A stretch of DNA of 64,000 bases, from contig JAYYOR010000031.1 of NCBI GenBank assembly GCA_036130055.1, forward strand, positions 10,062 to 74,061, given 5' to 3'. Below are positions 16,214-24,883 of the stretch, one piece after another. The notes under the pieces are model-generated. The model searched no databases, had not been told where the DNA came from, and was given only the letters and a program-made list of their open reading frames with translations. The DNA comes from TMED69 sp036130055 (GTDB lineage: Bacteria > Pseudomonadota > Gammaproteobacteria > Ga0077536). The position numbers were made by a program, and so were the translations under genes. Within the stretch, counting starts at the first letter, position 1. The number at the start of each line of letters is the position of its first letter.

Positions 16214-17896
16214 TTATAATCTCTCTGGTTTTGCATGCTTTAATAATATATCGCTGTGTTCCCATGCTTTTTCAAATCTTTGGGCAGCCTGGTGCATTTC
16301 TTCCGTATCCTTGGTTTGGGAGGTGCCTTCAACGATACCATTTAAAGCCCAGCCATTTTCTGGGTGCCTTCTTAAATCTTCCCAAAAAATAGTCGTAGCC
16401 TCCTGCGCCCTGCCAATCTTCAAAAGAAGCGAACCTAATTCTCTCCTTACAGGAAATCGCCACTCGGGTGGCTCCATATAATTCAGATCATCCTCAGCAA
16501 TAATTGCCTGATGATAAAGTGCTATTGCTTTTTCAATTTTTCCTAAAGCAGCGGCTATTTCCGCTTCGAGTACTTTTTCGGCAATCAGTAAAATATCCTC
16601 GACTGTGTTAGAAAATATTTGCTGTTTCCGAATTTCTTTTCTGTCGATTATTTCCTTTAATTTATCAAATTCCGCGGAGGCTTTTTGCAAATTATCAGTG
16701 TTTACATAGGCGGTGCCCCTGGCAAAGCTCTCAAGTCCATTAATAAGTTGTGATTCACTATTTTTTCTTTGACTAGCTAAGATCGTGTCCCATTTTGCGA
16801 ATGTTCTATTGGTCAGTATTGGGAGGACATACCTTCCTTGGGCTATCAAGCTATTGGTGATCTTATTACCTGCTCTACTTGCAATGCGGTTAGCTGATTT
16901 GATTGATTGCTTGTAATTGCCTTGTTCTAAATATGCGTACCAAATAAAATCATCGGCATGTGCGATGCTTGATTTGGCGCTCATCGGAAGACTTACAAGG
17001 TGTGCCTTAGAATCAATTTTCCAATGTTTTGAAAAATTTTCGGCAGTTCGGATGGCTAACAGATTTTGTTCAATAGATTTTTGGTACTCCCCGGTTCTAA
17101 TATAAATGTGCGCAGGCATGTGTACCATATGAGCCACCGAAGGCATGGTATTAGCCAAACGTTCGGCGTGGGGAAGAGCTATGTGAGGCGTTTGAGAGTC
17201 TTCATAAATGTGGATAAATAAATGATCCGCTCCAGGATGATTTGGATGATTATTTAATGCCTCATTCAGTGCACCTACAGCCTCCATTGTACCAGGGCGG
17301 GGGGCTCCATCCGGTGTCCAATAATCCCATGCATTCTCTGTCATGAAAGCTTCGGCAAATAGAGTACTTATATCTGGATTAGAGGGATATTTTTTATGTA
17401 GTTTAAGCATAGCCTCTGTGTAACTCCGATCTTTACTTTTGTGTGCTTTTTCTAGAGGTAGGTATACCTTACTTAGTGCATCAACAAGTTCTTCGACTAA
17501 AGGACTTGCTTGTGATCGTAAGTCTATAGCTTTTTGAATCGCTTTAAGCCCCTCTTTTTTTGGGTCATCTTTAAAAGCTAAATAACGACTGTTTGGATTT
17601 CCCTTGGCATTTAACGCAATACCCCATAGTGCGGCCACACACGTTTTGTCTTTTTCGAAAGCCGCTTCGAATGAGATTAGAGCGTTTGCAAATTGAAAAC
17701 CATAAAACCAGTTAAGACCCTGATCAATATAAGGTTGAGCTGACTCATCACATGAACTGGAGATTGCAGCGTATTTAGGCTCTGTAGTGATTAATGGGAC
17801 TTTCGCCTCCGATGAATTTGCTTTTAGGATGCAGAAAAATGTTATTAGGCTATAAGAGGTAACGATGAGAAGTTGGGAGGTTATTTTTTGGTACAT
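16214..17896 (-). CDS. Exported tetratricopeptide-repeat protein
   Basis: A 560-residue protein with an N-terminal hydrophobic stretch (residues about 5-25, ending KANSSEA) that looks like a Sec signal peptide. TPR-like helical repeats follow, including GLNWFYGFQFANALISFEAA near residue 70, the HMVHMPAHIYIRTGEY segment in the middle, and repeats at the C-terminus (LGKIEKAIALYHQAI). The ATG at 17896 has GGAG 9 bases upstream; the longer TTG start at 17911 does not. It overlaps the DCC-family gene by 16 bases and ends 2 bases before the thioredoxin-like gene, so it belongs to the same operon. Probably a periplasmic scaffold; partner unknown. Confidence 0.8.
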   Translation of the reverse strand: MYQKITSQLLIVTSYSLITFFCILKANSSEAKVPLITTEPKYAAISSSCDESAQPYIDQGLNWFYGFQFANALISFEAAFEKDKTCVAALWGIALNAKGNPNSRYLAFKDDPKKEGLKAIQKAIDLRSQASPLVEELVDALSKVYLPLEKAHKSKDRSYTEAMLKLHKKYPSNPDISTLFAEAFMTENAWDYWTPDGAPRPGTMEAVGALNEALNNHPNHPGADHLFIHIYEDSQTPHIALPHAERLANTMPSVAHMVHMPAHIYIRTGEYQKSIEQNLLAIRTAENFSKHWKIDSKAHLVSLPMSAKSSIAHADDFIWYAYLEQGNYKQSIKSANRIASRAGNKITNSLIAQGRYVLPILTNRTFAKWDTILASQRKNSESQLINGLESFARGTAYVNTDNLQKASAEFDKLKEIIDRKEIRKQQIFSNTVEDILLIAEKVLEAEIAAALGKIEKAIALYHQAIIAEDDLNYMEPPEWRFPVRRELGSLLLKIGRAQEATTIFWEDLRRHPENGWALNGIVEGTSQTKDTEEMHQAAQRFEKAWEHSDILLKHAKPERL

Positions 17897-18258
17897 GATT
17901 GTCGTCTCCAAGTATGTTTTCTTAGTATCAAAAAGATCTCATAACCAATTTCTAAAAATATTTTAAATATTGGGATTTTCATAACTTTCGCAATTTTATT
18001 CAATTGTGGAATTCTAGCCCAAATTTCAATAAATGCATCTGTTCCAACGAATAGATTTCCATTACTGTCTGAGACGTGAAGCTTTTCCAAAGCCTTGCCC
18101 TTGTCGATTTTCTCCTCATTTATATTGCTAATTGCCTTCCAATGAGCGTCTTTTGGCTCAATTTTTCTTTTATAAAAATTTATTTCACGTGTACACAAAG
18201 GACACTGGTCATCGTAATATACTGTGATAGTTGGTTGTTTAGATTTTAAATTTGTCAA
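17881..18258 (-). CDS. DCC-family (DUF393) thiol-disulfide protein
   Basis: A 125-residue protein opening with TVYYDDQCPLCTREINFYKR, the DxxCPLC signature of the DCC family, annotated as thiol-disulfide oxidoreductases. The middle has the family's GTDAFIEIW pattern. A hydrophobic segment near residues 92-112 (MKIPIFKIFLEIGYEIFLIL) may associate with the membrane. It is the first gene of the four-gene run that ends in the UGSC selenoprotein, three members of which carry Cys-x-x-Cys or Sec motifs. The redox role is inferred from the motif only. Confidence 0.82.
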   Translation of the reverse strand: MTNLKSKQPTITVYYDDQCPLCTREINFYKRKIEPKDAHWKAISNINEEKIDKGKALEKLHVSDSNGNLFVGTDAFIEIWARIPQLNKIAKVMKIPIFKIFLEIGYEIFLILRKHTWRRQSCTKK

Positions 18259-18333
18259 TGTGAGGCTCCTCTTAAGACAGTGTCACAGCAAATATTTCTA
18301 TTGTCTAGTAAAACTTATTTGGGTGTAAGAAAC

Positions 18334-19104
18334 ATGAAGAGTTTGCATGGTATAGATGACGCTATATTATTTATTCAAGGTGGAACAGGAGGAATTGGCG
18401 GAGGTCTAGCTGCCTATGCTTTAGAAAATTTTTCGTGGAAAAAAGTTTTTGTTTCTTATAGTAACGTTGATAGGTTAGCTGATTTAAAAAACCTCGTGGG
18501 AAACAAAAAAAATATTTGTGAGTTTATCCATTTAGATATGGAGTCTGATCAAAGTATTGAAGAAGCCGCAAATAAAGTTTCACAGACTAGTTCTCATTTA
18601 GACGTATTAATAAATGCGGGTGGATTTTTGCATGATTCGGACACAGTTCCAGAAAAAAGGCTTGAGGATATAAAGCGTAATAATCTTTTAAAATCTTTTA
18701 ATATCAACGCGGTTGGGCCTTTATTGATGGCGAGGCATTTCAGTCAATTATTCGATAAAAATCGCAGATCAATTATAGTGAATATTTCAGCGAAGGTAGG
18801 TAGCATTAGTGATAATCATCTGGGGGGCTGGTATTCTTACCGCGCCGCAAAGGCAGCTTTGAATATGTCTACAGTAAACACTTCTATTGAACTGGGAAGG
18901 AAGTTACCGAAACACATATGCATAGCATTGCACCCCGGTACAACGGACACAAGATTATCAAAACCTTTTCAGAGAAGAGTGCCTTCTAGGCAACTTTCAT
19001 CAGCGGAGCAGACGGCAGAGAGATTATGGGAAGTGATTGCTAAATTAGATTACAATGATACGGGAAAATTTTTTAGTTGGGATGGTAGCGAGATTACTTG
19101 GTAA
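18334..19104 (+). CDS. Short-chain dehydrogenase/reductase
   Basis: A 256-residue SDR counted from the ATG at 18334; the frame is open upstream to a GTG at 18280, but that adds a non-conserved tail. The dinucleotide loop reads GGTGGIGGG, a variant of TGxxxGxG. NAGG-like INAGGF lies near residue 90 and the catalytic pair is YRAAK in WYSYRAAKAALNMS, with Ser in NISAKVGS. It resembles the C-factor/CsgA-like group by eye. The PPOX-like gene follows with one base between stop and start, so the two are probably an operon. Confidence 0.85.
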   Translation: MKSLHGIDDAILFIQGGTGGIGGGLAAYALENFSWKKVFVSYSNVDRLADLKNLVGNKKNICEFIHLDMESDQSIEEAANKVSQTSSHLDVLINAGGFLHDSDTVPEKRLEDIKRNNLLKSFNINAVGPLLMARHFSQLFDKNRRSIIVNISAKVGSISDNHLGGWYSYRAAKAALNMSTVNTSIELGRKLPKHICIALHPGTTDTRLSKPFQRRVPSRQLSSAEQTAERLWEVIAKLDYNDTGKFFSWDGSEITW

Positions 19105-19105
19105 A

Positions 19106-19576
19106 ATGAGAAATACTTCTTCAGAGAGGATTGCAAGCGCAAGCGTTTGGGACATTAATCAAATTGAGCAATTTTTAAAATCTGCGATATTGCCGGCTAG
19201 AATAAGTTGTATAACAACTGATGGATATCCCCATATCATGTCTCTATGGTTTCTCTATGATAGCCAATGTTTGTATTGTAGTGTTCAACGGAGAACTTTA
19301 ATTTCAAAGTGGTTGCAAAACAACCCCCTTTGTGGATTCGAGATAGCGGGTGATAATGCACCTTACAAAGGTGTTAGAGGTCGTGGCAAGGTTTCAATTA
19401 CTGGAGCCGTAAACAACCCCGTTTTGCCCTTACTGGTCGATAAATACCTTGGAAGCAGAACTTCCCCCCTTGCATTTAGTTTATTATCGAGAGAGGAGAC
19501 GGAACTTACCTTGGTTATTAAGCCTTCGTGGATGACGTCCTGGGATTACTCTAGAAGAATGGTCAAATCTGATTAA
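19106..19576 (+). CDS. Pyridoxamine 5'-phosphate oxidase-like flavin/F420-binding protein
   Basis: A 156-residue split-barrel protein from the ATG at 19106. The pattern ARISCITTDGYPHIMSLWFLYDSQCLYCS matches the N-terminal strands of the PPOX-like family, and RTLISKWLQNNP follows as the usual helix. Members bind FMN or F420, and some bind heme or nothing. The specific reaction is not clear. Its frame is open upstream inside the SDR gene, but the conserved domain begins after the SDR stop. Its 3' end overlaps that of the convergent hydrolase by 4 bases. Confidence 0.75.
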   Translation: MRNTSSERIASASVWDINQIEQFLKSAILPARISCITTDGYPHIMSLWFLYDSQCLYCSVQRRTLISKWLQNNPLCGFEIAGDNAPYKGVRGRGKVSITGAVNNPVLPLLVDKYLGSRTSPLAFSLLSREETELTLVIKPSWMTSWDYSRRMVKSD

Positions 19577-20370
19577 TCTTCTTTGAGTTTGTTTTCTTCA
19601 AAAAATTCTTTCATAGATTTAGCGATGTTTTTAGCGTCAAAATATGGTTCAAAATTAGCACCGACTAAATCAACTACTTTTGCATGTTTTAGATATCTTG
19701 CTGTGTTTTGGTGGCCTAGATATAAAACATCATCAGTTGCGCACATTAGCATAACAGGGCACTTTAAGTTATCTAAAAATTCTTGAAATGTATAGTCCCA
19801 AACACATTTATAAATCATACCTCTTATCTTCCACGCTCTTAGTGCACCATAAAATTCATCATTCATGTTATCTAGATCTTTATCGCCCCCTAAGTTGTAA
19901 ATATAATCCCAAGTGGCTTGCAGGTATTTCGCATCATGAGAGGGGCCCACTGAGCCACTAAATTCTTCTCGAAACGGAATCGCTTCCTCTGGGCTGAGCA
20001 GCAACGCGCCTATCATAGTGCAGGATAAGACTTCGTTGGGATATTTGGCTGCAAGCTCTGCAGCCATTCCTGCACCAGTATGGTTGCCAAAAGTATGATA
20101 TTGCTTGTAGCCTAATACCTTTATGAAATCGTGTATATAACTTGTAAGTTCGCTGATGGATTTTATTTCGGGAGGGTCGAAAGAACCGCCGAATCCCGGT
20201 AAGTCAGGTGCAATGCAATGGAACTCTTCGCAAGATGCAAGAATAGTTTTTTCATACATTTTGGCGCCGCTTACATTTTGATGTAAAAAAACGATAGGTG
20301 CTTTATGCTCTGGTCCACCCTGGTAGTAATGAATTGAGCCGTTCGGAGTATCGATATATTTTTTTTGCAT
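19573..20370 (-). CDS. Alpha/beta hydrolase with His at the nucleophile position
   Basis: A 265-residue alpha/beta hydrolase fold protein. The oxyanion strand is IVFLHQNVSGAKMYE, the DLPGFGGSFDPP turn lies near residue 56, and the nucleophile elbow reads GNHTGAG (95-101), placing His97 where Ser is expected. A cap domain follows. The acid could be Asp in MCATDDVLYLG near residue 213; the C-terminal region with LVGANFEPYFDAKNI has no clear catalytic His. I recall related proteins with GxHTGA elbows, so this seems to be a real subfamily with unknown chemistry. It follows the luciferase-like gene by 3 bases and is probably in one operon with it. Confidence 0.8.
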   Translation of the reverse strand: MQKKYIDTPNGSIHYYQGGPEHKAPIVFLHQNVSGAKMYEKTILASCEEFHCIAPDLPGFGGSFDPPEIKSISELTSYIHDFIKVLGYKQYHTFGNHTGAGMAAELAAKYPNEVLSCTMIGALLLSPEEAIPFREEFSGSVGPSHDAKYLQATWDYIYNLGGDKDLDNMNDEFYGALRAWKIRGMIYKCVWDYTFQEFLDNLKCPVMLMCATDDVLYLGHQNTARYLKHAKVVDLVGANFEPYFDAKNIAKSMKEFFEENKLKED

Positions 20371-20373
20371 TTT

Positions 20374-21438
20374 TTAATAATTAATCACATTATCAGCAAA
20401 GTCATCCATTGCAGCTCGCAATGTATCTTTAGTTCCAGCATGAATAGCAAGCTGATTTACGCCGGCTTTTTCCAATTCTGCGATTCTTTTTTTTATCTCA
20501 TCTCTTGTCCCAGTGAGCGTTGTTTCTTTGATCATTTTTTCGGTAACTAGGTCCGCATGTTCTTTTTGAAAAGTGTGGACGTATTCTTTATAAAGATCTA
20601 GATGTCTGGTTTCAACAGACGCTTCCGGCGTTCTGTAGGCTTGTTTAAAATTCATAATATCTTCTCTAACATCGGCTGGTAAGGCTTCAGGATTTTTGCT
20701 GGCAGATAGAGCAAAAATATTACACTGAGATGTTACATATGCTCCGACAGCCTCCTGCATGCTTTCTAAGGAATCACTTTGACTACAGACATGAGCCGCG
20801 GTAGATAGCATCACATAAATATCATCCATGGTCCGTCCGCTTTTTTCAGCTCCTTTTCGAACATGCTGAAGAGCGTATTCAAGCAAGCTGTCGCCTACAG
20901 CGCCGAACAGAATAACTCCGTCTGCCACTTCTCCAGCCATTTCAAGGGCTTTAGGCCCGCTAGCCGCGACAAAAACATCAATTTTATCTTTTATGTTGAT
21001 CCAGCCACTATCTGGGTTGAGAAATTGAATCATTCTCTCTCTTTCTCCTTCCCGATATTCAACCCTCTCACCTTCGAATAAACCTTTACAAATTTTTATA
21101 TGTTCTTTTACGTCATTTAATTTCGCAGCAGGCATGCCCATTGCTCGCCTAGCGGTATTTCCAGTCCCAATTCCCATAATTACTCTTCCTGGTGCAATTA
21201 CGTTGAGGGTTGCAAAACTATTTGCTGTGACCGGAGCGATTCGAGATTTAGGATTGGTTACATTGGTACCTAATTTGATTTTGTTTGTTTTATCCCCGCA
21301 CAGCGCTAAACATTGGTATGGATCGCCGCAGATCATTTGTGAATCATATAGCCATGCGTGGGTGAAACCTTTCTTTTCGGCATATGCCACGTCATCAGCA
21401 ATTTGAGTAAACGATAGAAACGAAAATCCATAATCCAT
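20374..21438 (-). CDS. Luciferase-like (LLM) flavin/F420-dependent oxidoreductase
   Basis: A 354-residue TIM-barrel protein of the bacterial luciferase-like family, close to the F420-dependent methylene-H4MPT reductase branch. Typical segments are KIKLGTNVTNPKSRIAPVTA, GRVIMGIGTGNTARRAMG and VFVAASGPKALEMAGEVADGVI. It would use FMN or F420 with a small organic substrate; which one cannot be told. It is the first gene of a pair with the alpha/beta hydrolase, which suggests oxidation followed by hydrolysis of one compound. Confidence 0.88.
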   Translation of the reverse strand: MDYGFSFLSFTQIADDVAYAEKKGFTHAWLYDSQMICGDPYQCLALCGDKTNKIKLGTNVTNPKSRIAPVTANSFATLNVIAPGRVIMGIGTGNTARRAMGMPAAKLNDVKEHIKICKGLFEGERVEYREGERERMIQFLNPDSGWINIKDKIDVFVAASGPKALEMAGEVADGVILFGAVGDSLLEYALQHVRKGAEKSGRTMDDIYVMLSTAAHVCSQSDSLESMQEAVGAYVTSQCNIFALSASKNPEALPADVREDIMNFKQAYRTPEASVETRHLDLYKEYVHTFQKEHADLVTEKMIKETTLTGTRDEIKKRIAELEKAGVNQLAIHAGTKDTLRAAMDDFADNVINY

Positions 21439-21515
21439 AATAGCTCCCCAAAATTCTTTATATTTTACTAAACCCTAAAATAAATTGGAGCATTCTACAA
21501 GAACAATTATATTTT

Positions 21516-22151
21516 CTATGCGCTTTCGTCTAAAATGGAGGCAGTTTGTCCACTGTGCCCAAAACAGGCACCTGCCGCCATCTCAACTGCTATGAAACAA
21601 CTTTCTATTATAGAATCGTTTGAACAGCCAGCATTTTTAGCTTCCGTGAGGATTGAATCTATCAAGGATCGCTTTGCACCGAGGGTCATGAGGCTAGCAT
21701 TAATAGAAAGCATAGCTAAATTTTGGTCGCTGGTATGCATGTGACAATTACGCAGAAATATTTTATATGAATTATATTTATCTCGATGATTAGTATGATT
21801 ATCAGCTTGGCTACAATTAGATTCCTTTTCTAGCCATTCATTCGTCGCTTCTAGATCAGTGAATGCATAAAGCGCAGCAGAGCCAGCGCCTAGCCATGCT
21901 GCCTCGGATATCTGTTTTTCAGATGCTTTTGCTTTTTGCGCGAGTCTCACGTGGTATTCAATACAGTAAGCGCATTTTAGTGTGTGAGCACAACAAACAG
22001 CTATAAGTTCTTTATCTTTTAGGGATAGAGCACCCGCTTCAAAACAATTAGAAGCAAAGTTGTTAAAAGCTGTATATTGATGAGGCGCAAGTTCTGCAAA
22101 CAAGCTTGTATTTTCAAGATTTTTATGGGAATAGAGTTCAGTTTTTGTCAT
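21516..22151 (-). CDS. Carboxymuconolactone decarboxylase/AhpD-like protein
   Basis: A 211-residue protein with two AhpD-type helical units. The first has CCAHTLKCAYCIEYHVRLA, the CxxC plus His motif of alkylhydroperoxidase AhpD; the second (about 125-211) ends in IAVEMAAGACFGHSG and lacks CxxC. AhpD-like proteins reduce peroxides through the vicinal cysteines and need a thiol partner. Length is above that of a single-domain member. Its ATG follows a short region with no clear promoter, opposite the aminotransferase gene. Confidence 0.85.
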   Translation of the reverse strand: MTKTELYSHKNLENTSLFAELAPHQYTAFNNFASNCFEAGALSLKDKELIAVCCAHTLKCAYCIEYHVRLAQKAKASEKQISEAAWLGAGSAALYAFTDLEATNEWLEKESNCSQADNHTNHRDKYNSYKIFLRNCHMHTSDQNLAMLSINASLMTLGAKRSLIDSILTEAKNAGCSNDSIIESCFIAVEMAAGACFGHSGQTASILDESA

Positions 22152-22248
22152 AGAAATACCTTTTAGATTCAGATTCTGGTAGTCTTAATGGTAGTCTAAA
22201 CAATCTGTCTCAGTAAATACAAAAAAACTAGTAACAAGGGGTATTGTC

Positions 22249-23634
22249 GTGGCAACTATTTCAACTATTCAGAAAAGAGATTTGGATTCAATCTTCCATC
22301 CAATGGCGAATTTCTCAGAACTTAATGAAGCAGGGCCTTTAATGGTCGTGAGAGGCGAGGGAATTTATTTATATGACGAACATGATAATCAGTACATTGA
22401 CGGTTTGGCCGGATTATGGTGTACATCCCTGGGGTATGCAAATGAGGAAATTGCTGAGACCGCCTATGAACAAATGAAGAAACTTTCGTATCAGCATTTA
22501 TTTAAGGATAAGAGTTCAGTGATTTCGATGGAACTAGCGGAAAAATTGAAAGAAATGGTACCCGGTAATTTTTCTAAGGTGTTTTTTGGACTTTCCGGAT
22601 CTGATGCAAACGATACTCAGATAAAGTTGGTTCGTTATTATAATAACGTTATTGGAAGGCCGGAAAAGAAAAAAATTATTGGTCGAAAGAAAGGGTATCA
22701 CGGAATAGCCTCATATGCTGCCAGCGCGACCGGTAATGAAATGTATCACAAGGGTTTTGATCTCCCTATTGAAGGTTTTTATCATGTGGACTGTCCCCAT
22801 TATTATTGGAACGCTGAAGAGGGTGAATCGGAAGAAGCCTACTGTGATAGGTTGGCAATTAATCTTGAAAACTTCATTATTGAACAAGATCCAAAGACAG
22901 TAGCAGCGTTCATAGCTGAACCTATCATGGGTGCAGGAGGGGTAATCGTTCCCCCCGACATGTACTTTAAAAAAATCCATCCCGTATTAAAAAAATACGA
23001 CGTACTATTTATTGCTGACGAAGTTGTGACAGGTTTTGGCAGGACGGGAAATCCTTTTGGTTGTGAAACCTTTGATTTTATCCCTGATACTGTAACATTG
23101 GCTAAATCGTTAACGTCCGCATATCAGCCATTGAGTGCTGTGATGATTCCGGACTTTATGTATCAAGCAATTCTTTCAGCCAGTAAGGAAATGGGTATAT
23201 TTGGTCATGGTTTTACGTACAGTGGCCACCCAGTCGCGGCGGCGGTTGGGTTAAAAGTTCTTGAAATCTACCAGCGAGATAAAATTTTCGAAAAAGCGTC
23301 GAAGTTAGGGGAAAGTTTCCAAGCAAAATTGAATAGTTTGGCGACTCATCCTCTGGTAGGAGAGATAAGAGGAAAAGGGTTGATAGGGGCTTGCGAACTT
23401 GTCAGAGATAAAAAAAAGAAAATACCATTTCCAGCGGATAAAGCTGTTGGTGCATACTGCTTAGAGAGAATGAAAAAAAATGGCTTACTTGCCCGAGCTA
23501 TAGGCGATGCTATGTGCTTGTGTCCCCCTCTCATCTCCTCTGAAGATGAAATAGGTGAAATCTTTTTTAGATACACAAAATCATTGGATGAAACGTTAGA
23601 TTGGGCTCATAGACAGGGTCTTTTGGTCGCATAA
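22249..23634 (+). CDS. Class III omega-aminotransferase
   Basis: A 461-residue PLP enzyme of the omega-amino-acid:pyruvate type. It has GLWCTSLGYANEEIAE near residue 55, the SGSDANDTQIKL phosphate-binding turn, FIADEVVTGFGRTG with Asp257, and Lys286 (TLAKSLTSAYQP) for the Schiff base. Likely donors are beta-alanine, taurine, putrescine or similar amines; the sequence alone does not choose. The start is GTG at 22249 with AAGGGG 8 bases upstream, and residues before the motif fit the family. A structured gap follows it. Confidence 0.93.
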   Translation: MATISTIQKRDLDSIFHPMANFSELNEAGPLMVVRGEGIYLYDEHDNQYIDGLAGLWCTSLGYANEEIAETAYEQMKKLSYQHLFKDKSSVISMELAEKLKEMVPGNFSKVFFGLSGSDANDTQIKLVRYYNNVIGRPEKKKIIGRKKGYHGIASYAASATGNEMYHKGFDLPIEGFYHVDCPHYYWNAEEGESEEAYCDRLAINLENFIIEQDPKTVAAFIAEPIMGAGGVIVPPDMYFKKIHPVLKKYDVLFIADEVVTGFGRTGNPFGCETFDFIPDTVTLAKSLTSAYQPLSAVMIPDFMYQAILSASKEMGIFGHGFTYSGHPVAAAVGLKVLEIYQRDKIFEKASKLGESFQAKLNSLATHPLVGEIRGKGLIGACELVRDKKKKIPFPADKAVGAYCLERMKKNGLLARAIGDAMCLCPPLISSEDEIGEIFFRYTKSLDETLDWAHRQGLLVA

Positions 23635-23698
23635 ACTAGTTATTAAATTAATTCGTAGATGTGCCGATTATAACAATGTGTTAACGCGGGTAAATGTA

Positions 23699-23749
23699 TC
23701 GATTGGGTTGAATTGCTGAGCAAATTAATTTCAGAGTTCAACCAATCGA
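23699..23749 (+). repeat. Long inverted repeat downstream of the aminotransferase gene
   Basis: The arms TCGATTGGGTTGAA and TTCAACCAATCGA pair over 13 positions with one bulged G. The spacer contains a second small palindrome, TTGCTGAGCAA. The repeat begins 65 bases after the aminotransferase stop. No T tract follows, so it is not a standard intrinsic terminator; it may protect the 3' end or bind a protein. Confidence 0.55.
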
Positions 23750-23895
23750 ACAGAGCGAGCCAATTTAATTCTAATATTTTTTTATGCGTCATGCGTTATA
23801 CGGCATGAAAAAGTTGGTTATTCAGATTTTAATAGACCATCAAATTTTATGGGCGAAGAAGAATGTTGTAAGTTTGGGGGCTTGTTTTTTGGAGT

Positions 23896-23919
23896 CCGAG
23901 AACCTTTACTAGTTCTCGG
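23896..23919. repeat. Perfect 8-base hairpin in the gap
   Basis: CCGAGAAC and GTTCTCGG pair perfectly around an 8-base loop (CTTTACTA). There is no adjacent T tract on either strand; a T run lies 8 bases upstream on the plus strand. It could be part of an RNA structure. Confidence 0.45.
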
Positions 23920-24265
23920 TTCAACAGCCAAAAGATGAATTCAGCCTATAGAACTTATTACAGCAATTTCTAATTATGATTTAATCGATAGTTGCGAATT
24001 TCTTGATGGATTATACCTTGCTTCCGCCTAGAAAATATGACTTGTCTTAAAAGCAAGAAATAGTCAAGTTAACTTTTAATTGTTGGTCATAACCTAGGTA
24101 GTTAGAAATACTTCCTATAGCAATGTCTGGTAACAAGGCTTTTCCCGAGACACAAATACTCCCGATCTGTGGCATTTTTGTTTGTGATTATTTAAATTCA
24201 TCCCGTAGTACAGGCGCGGTTTGAACTGAATTTTAAAGATCAATATTTCCCAGAATAATTTTTTT

Positions 24266-24874
24266 CTAGGCTATTCCTTTGTTTAGGTTCAGAGTTTCCA
24301 GATGCTTAGTGTTTGCAAGTTCAAGAACTTTGTACGGTATTTTATTTTCAAAAATGGTTATGGATGTATTTGGGACGATTTCATATTTTTTCCGAAGAGA
24401 ATCTTTAACTAAAAGCTTTCTTTTTAGTAAGTCTTTGATTATTAGTCCGTGAGTTATAATGGCTAATTCTCCACTAAGTGGTTTGCCAGCGCTAATAATT
24501 TGCTCCCACGCAAAGTCGACTCGTTTTTCGAATTTTTCTAGGTCTTCACCTCCAGGAGGGGCAAAGTCGTCTTTAAATACCTGGGTACTATTAATATCTT
24601 TATAAAATTTTCCTTTAAGTTCTCCAAAGTCTCTTTCCCGTAAATTCTCTGACCATTGACATGGAATGTTCTGTCTACTCGCAAATTTTTCGATTGTTTG
24701 TTTAGCTCTTATAAAATCGCTAGACAGTATTTTTGAGATATTTCTCCCAGATAAACTTTCCTCTAAGGAGGTAGCCTGCTCCCTTCCAACGTCGTTTAGT
24801 GGGGTGTCTGCTGTCTGTACAAACCCTTTTTGATTTCCGTCGGTTTCCCCATGTCTTATAAGCAAAATGTTCAT
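24266..24874 (-). CDS. Histidine phosphatase family protein
   Basis: A 202-residue phosphoglycerate-mutase-like phosphatase. The catalytic RHGET is at residues 7-11, SSDFIRAKQT with the second Arg follows near residue 56, the acid is in ENLRERDFGELKG, and the second His is in AIITHGLIIKDLL. Substrates in this family range from sugar phosphates to cobalamin intermediates and cannot be chosen here. It lies 9 bases downstream of the Zn-alcohol dehydrogenase gene and is probably co-transcribed with it. Confidence 0.9.
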   Translation of the reverse strand: MNILLIRHGETDGNQKGFVQTADTPLNDVGREQATSLEESLSGRNISKILSSDFIRAKQTIEKFASRQNIPCQWSENLRERDFGELKGKFYKDINSTQVFKDDFAPPGGEDLEKFEKRVDFAWEQIISAGKPLSGELAIITHGLIIKDLLKRKLLVKDSLRKKYEIVPNTSITIFENKIPYKVLELANTKHLETLNLNKGIA

Positions 24875-24883
24875 GTCAAGGAT

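Larger units (their letters stand above)
23635..24265. other. 631-base gap between convergent genes, no recognisable gene
   Basis: This is the longest gap in the window. No reading frame of useful length with recognisable sequence is seen on either strand. It holds two inverted repeats, described separately, and AT-rich sequence. It may carry an untranslated RNA, the decayed remains of a gene, or only the 3' ends of the two flanking transcripts. Confidence 0.5.

Noticed and set aside
16212..16265. Longer N-terminus of the thioredoxin-like protein
   Set aside because: It would overlap the upstream gene by 52 bases; the ATG at 16211 is 2 bases after that stop and has a ribosome-binding site.
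23896..23919. Intrinsic terminator
   Set aside because: The stem is perfect, but no T tract follows on either strand.
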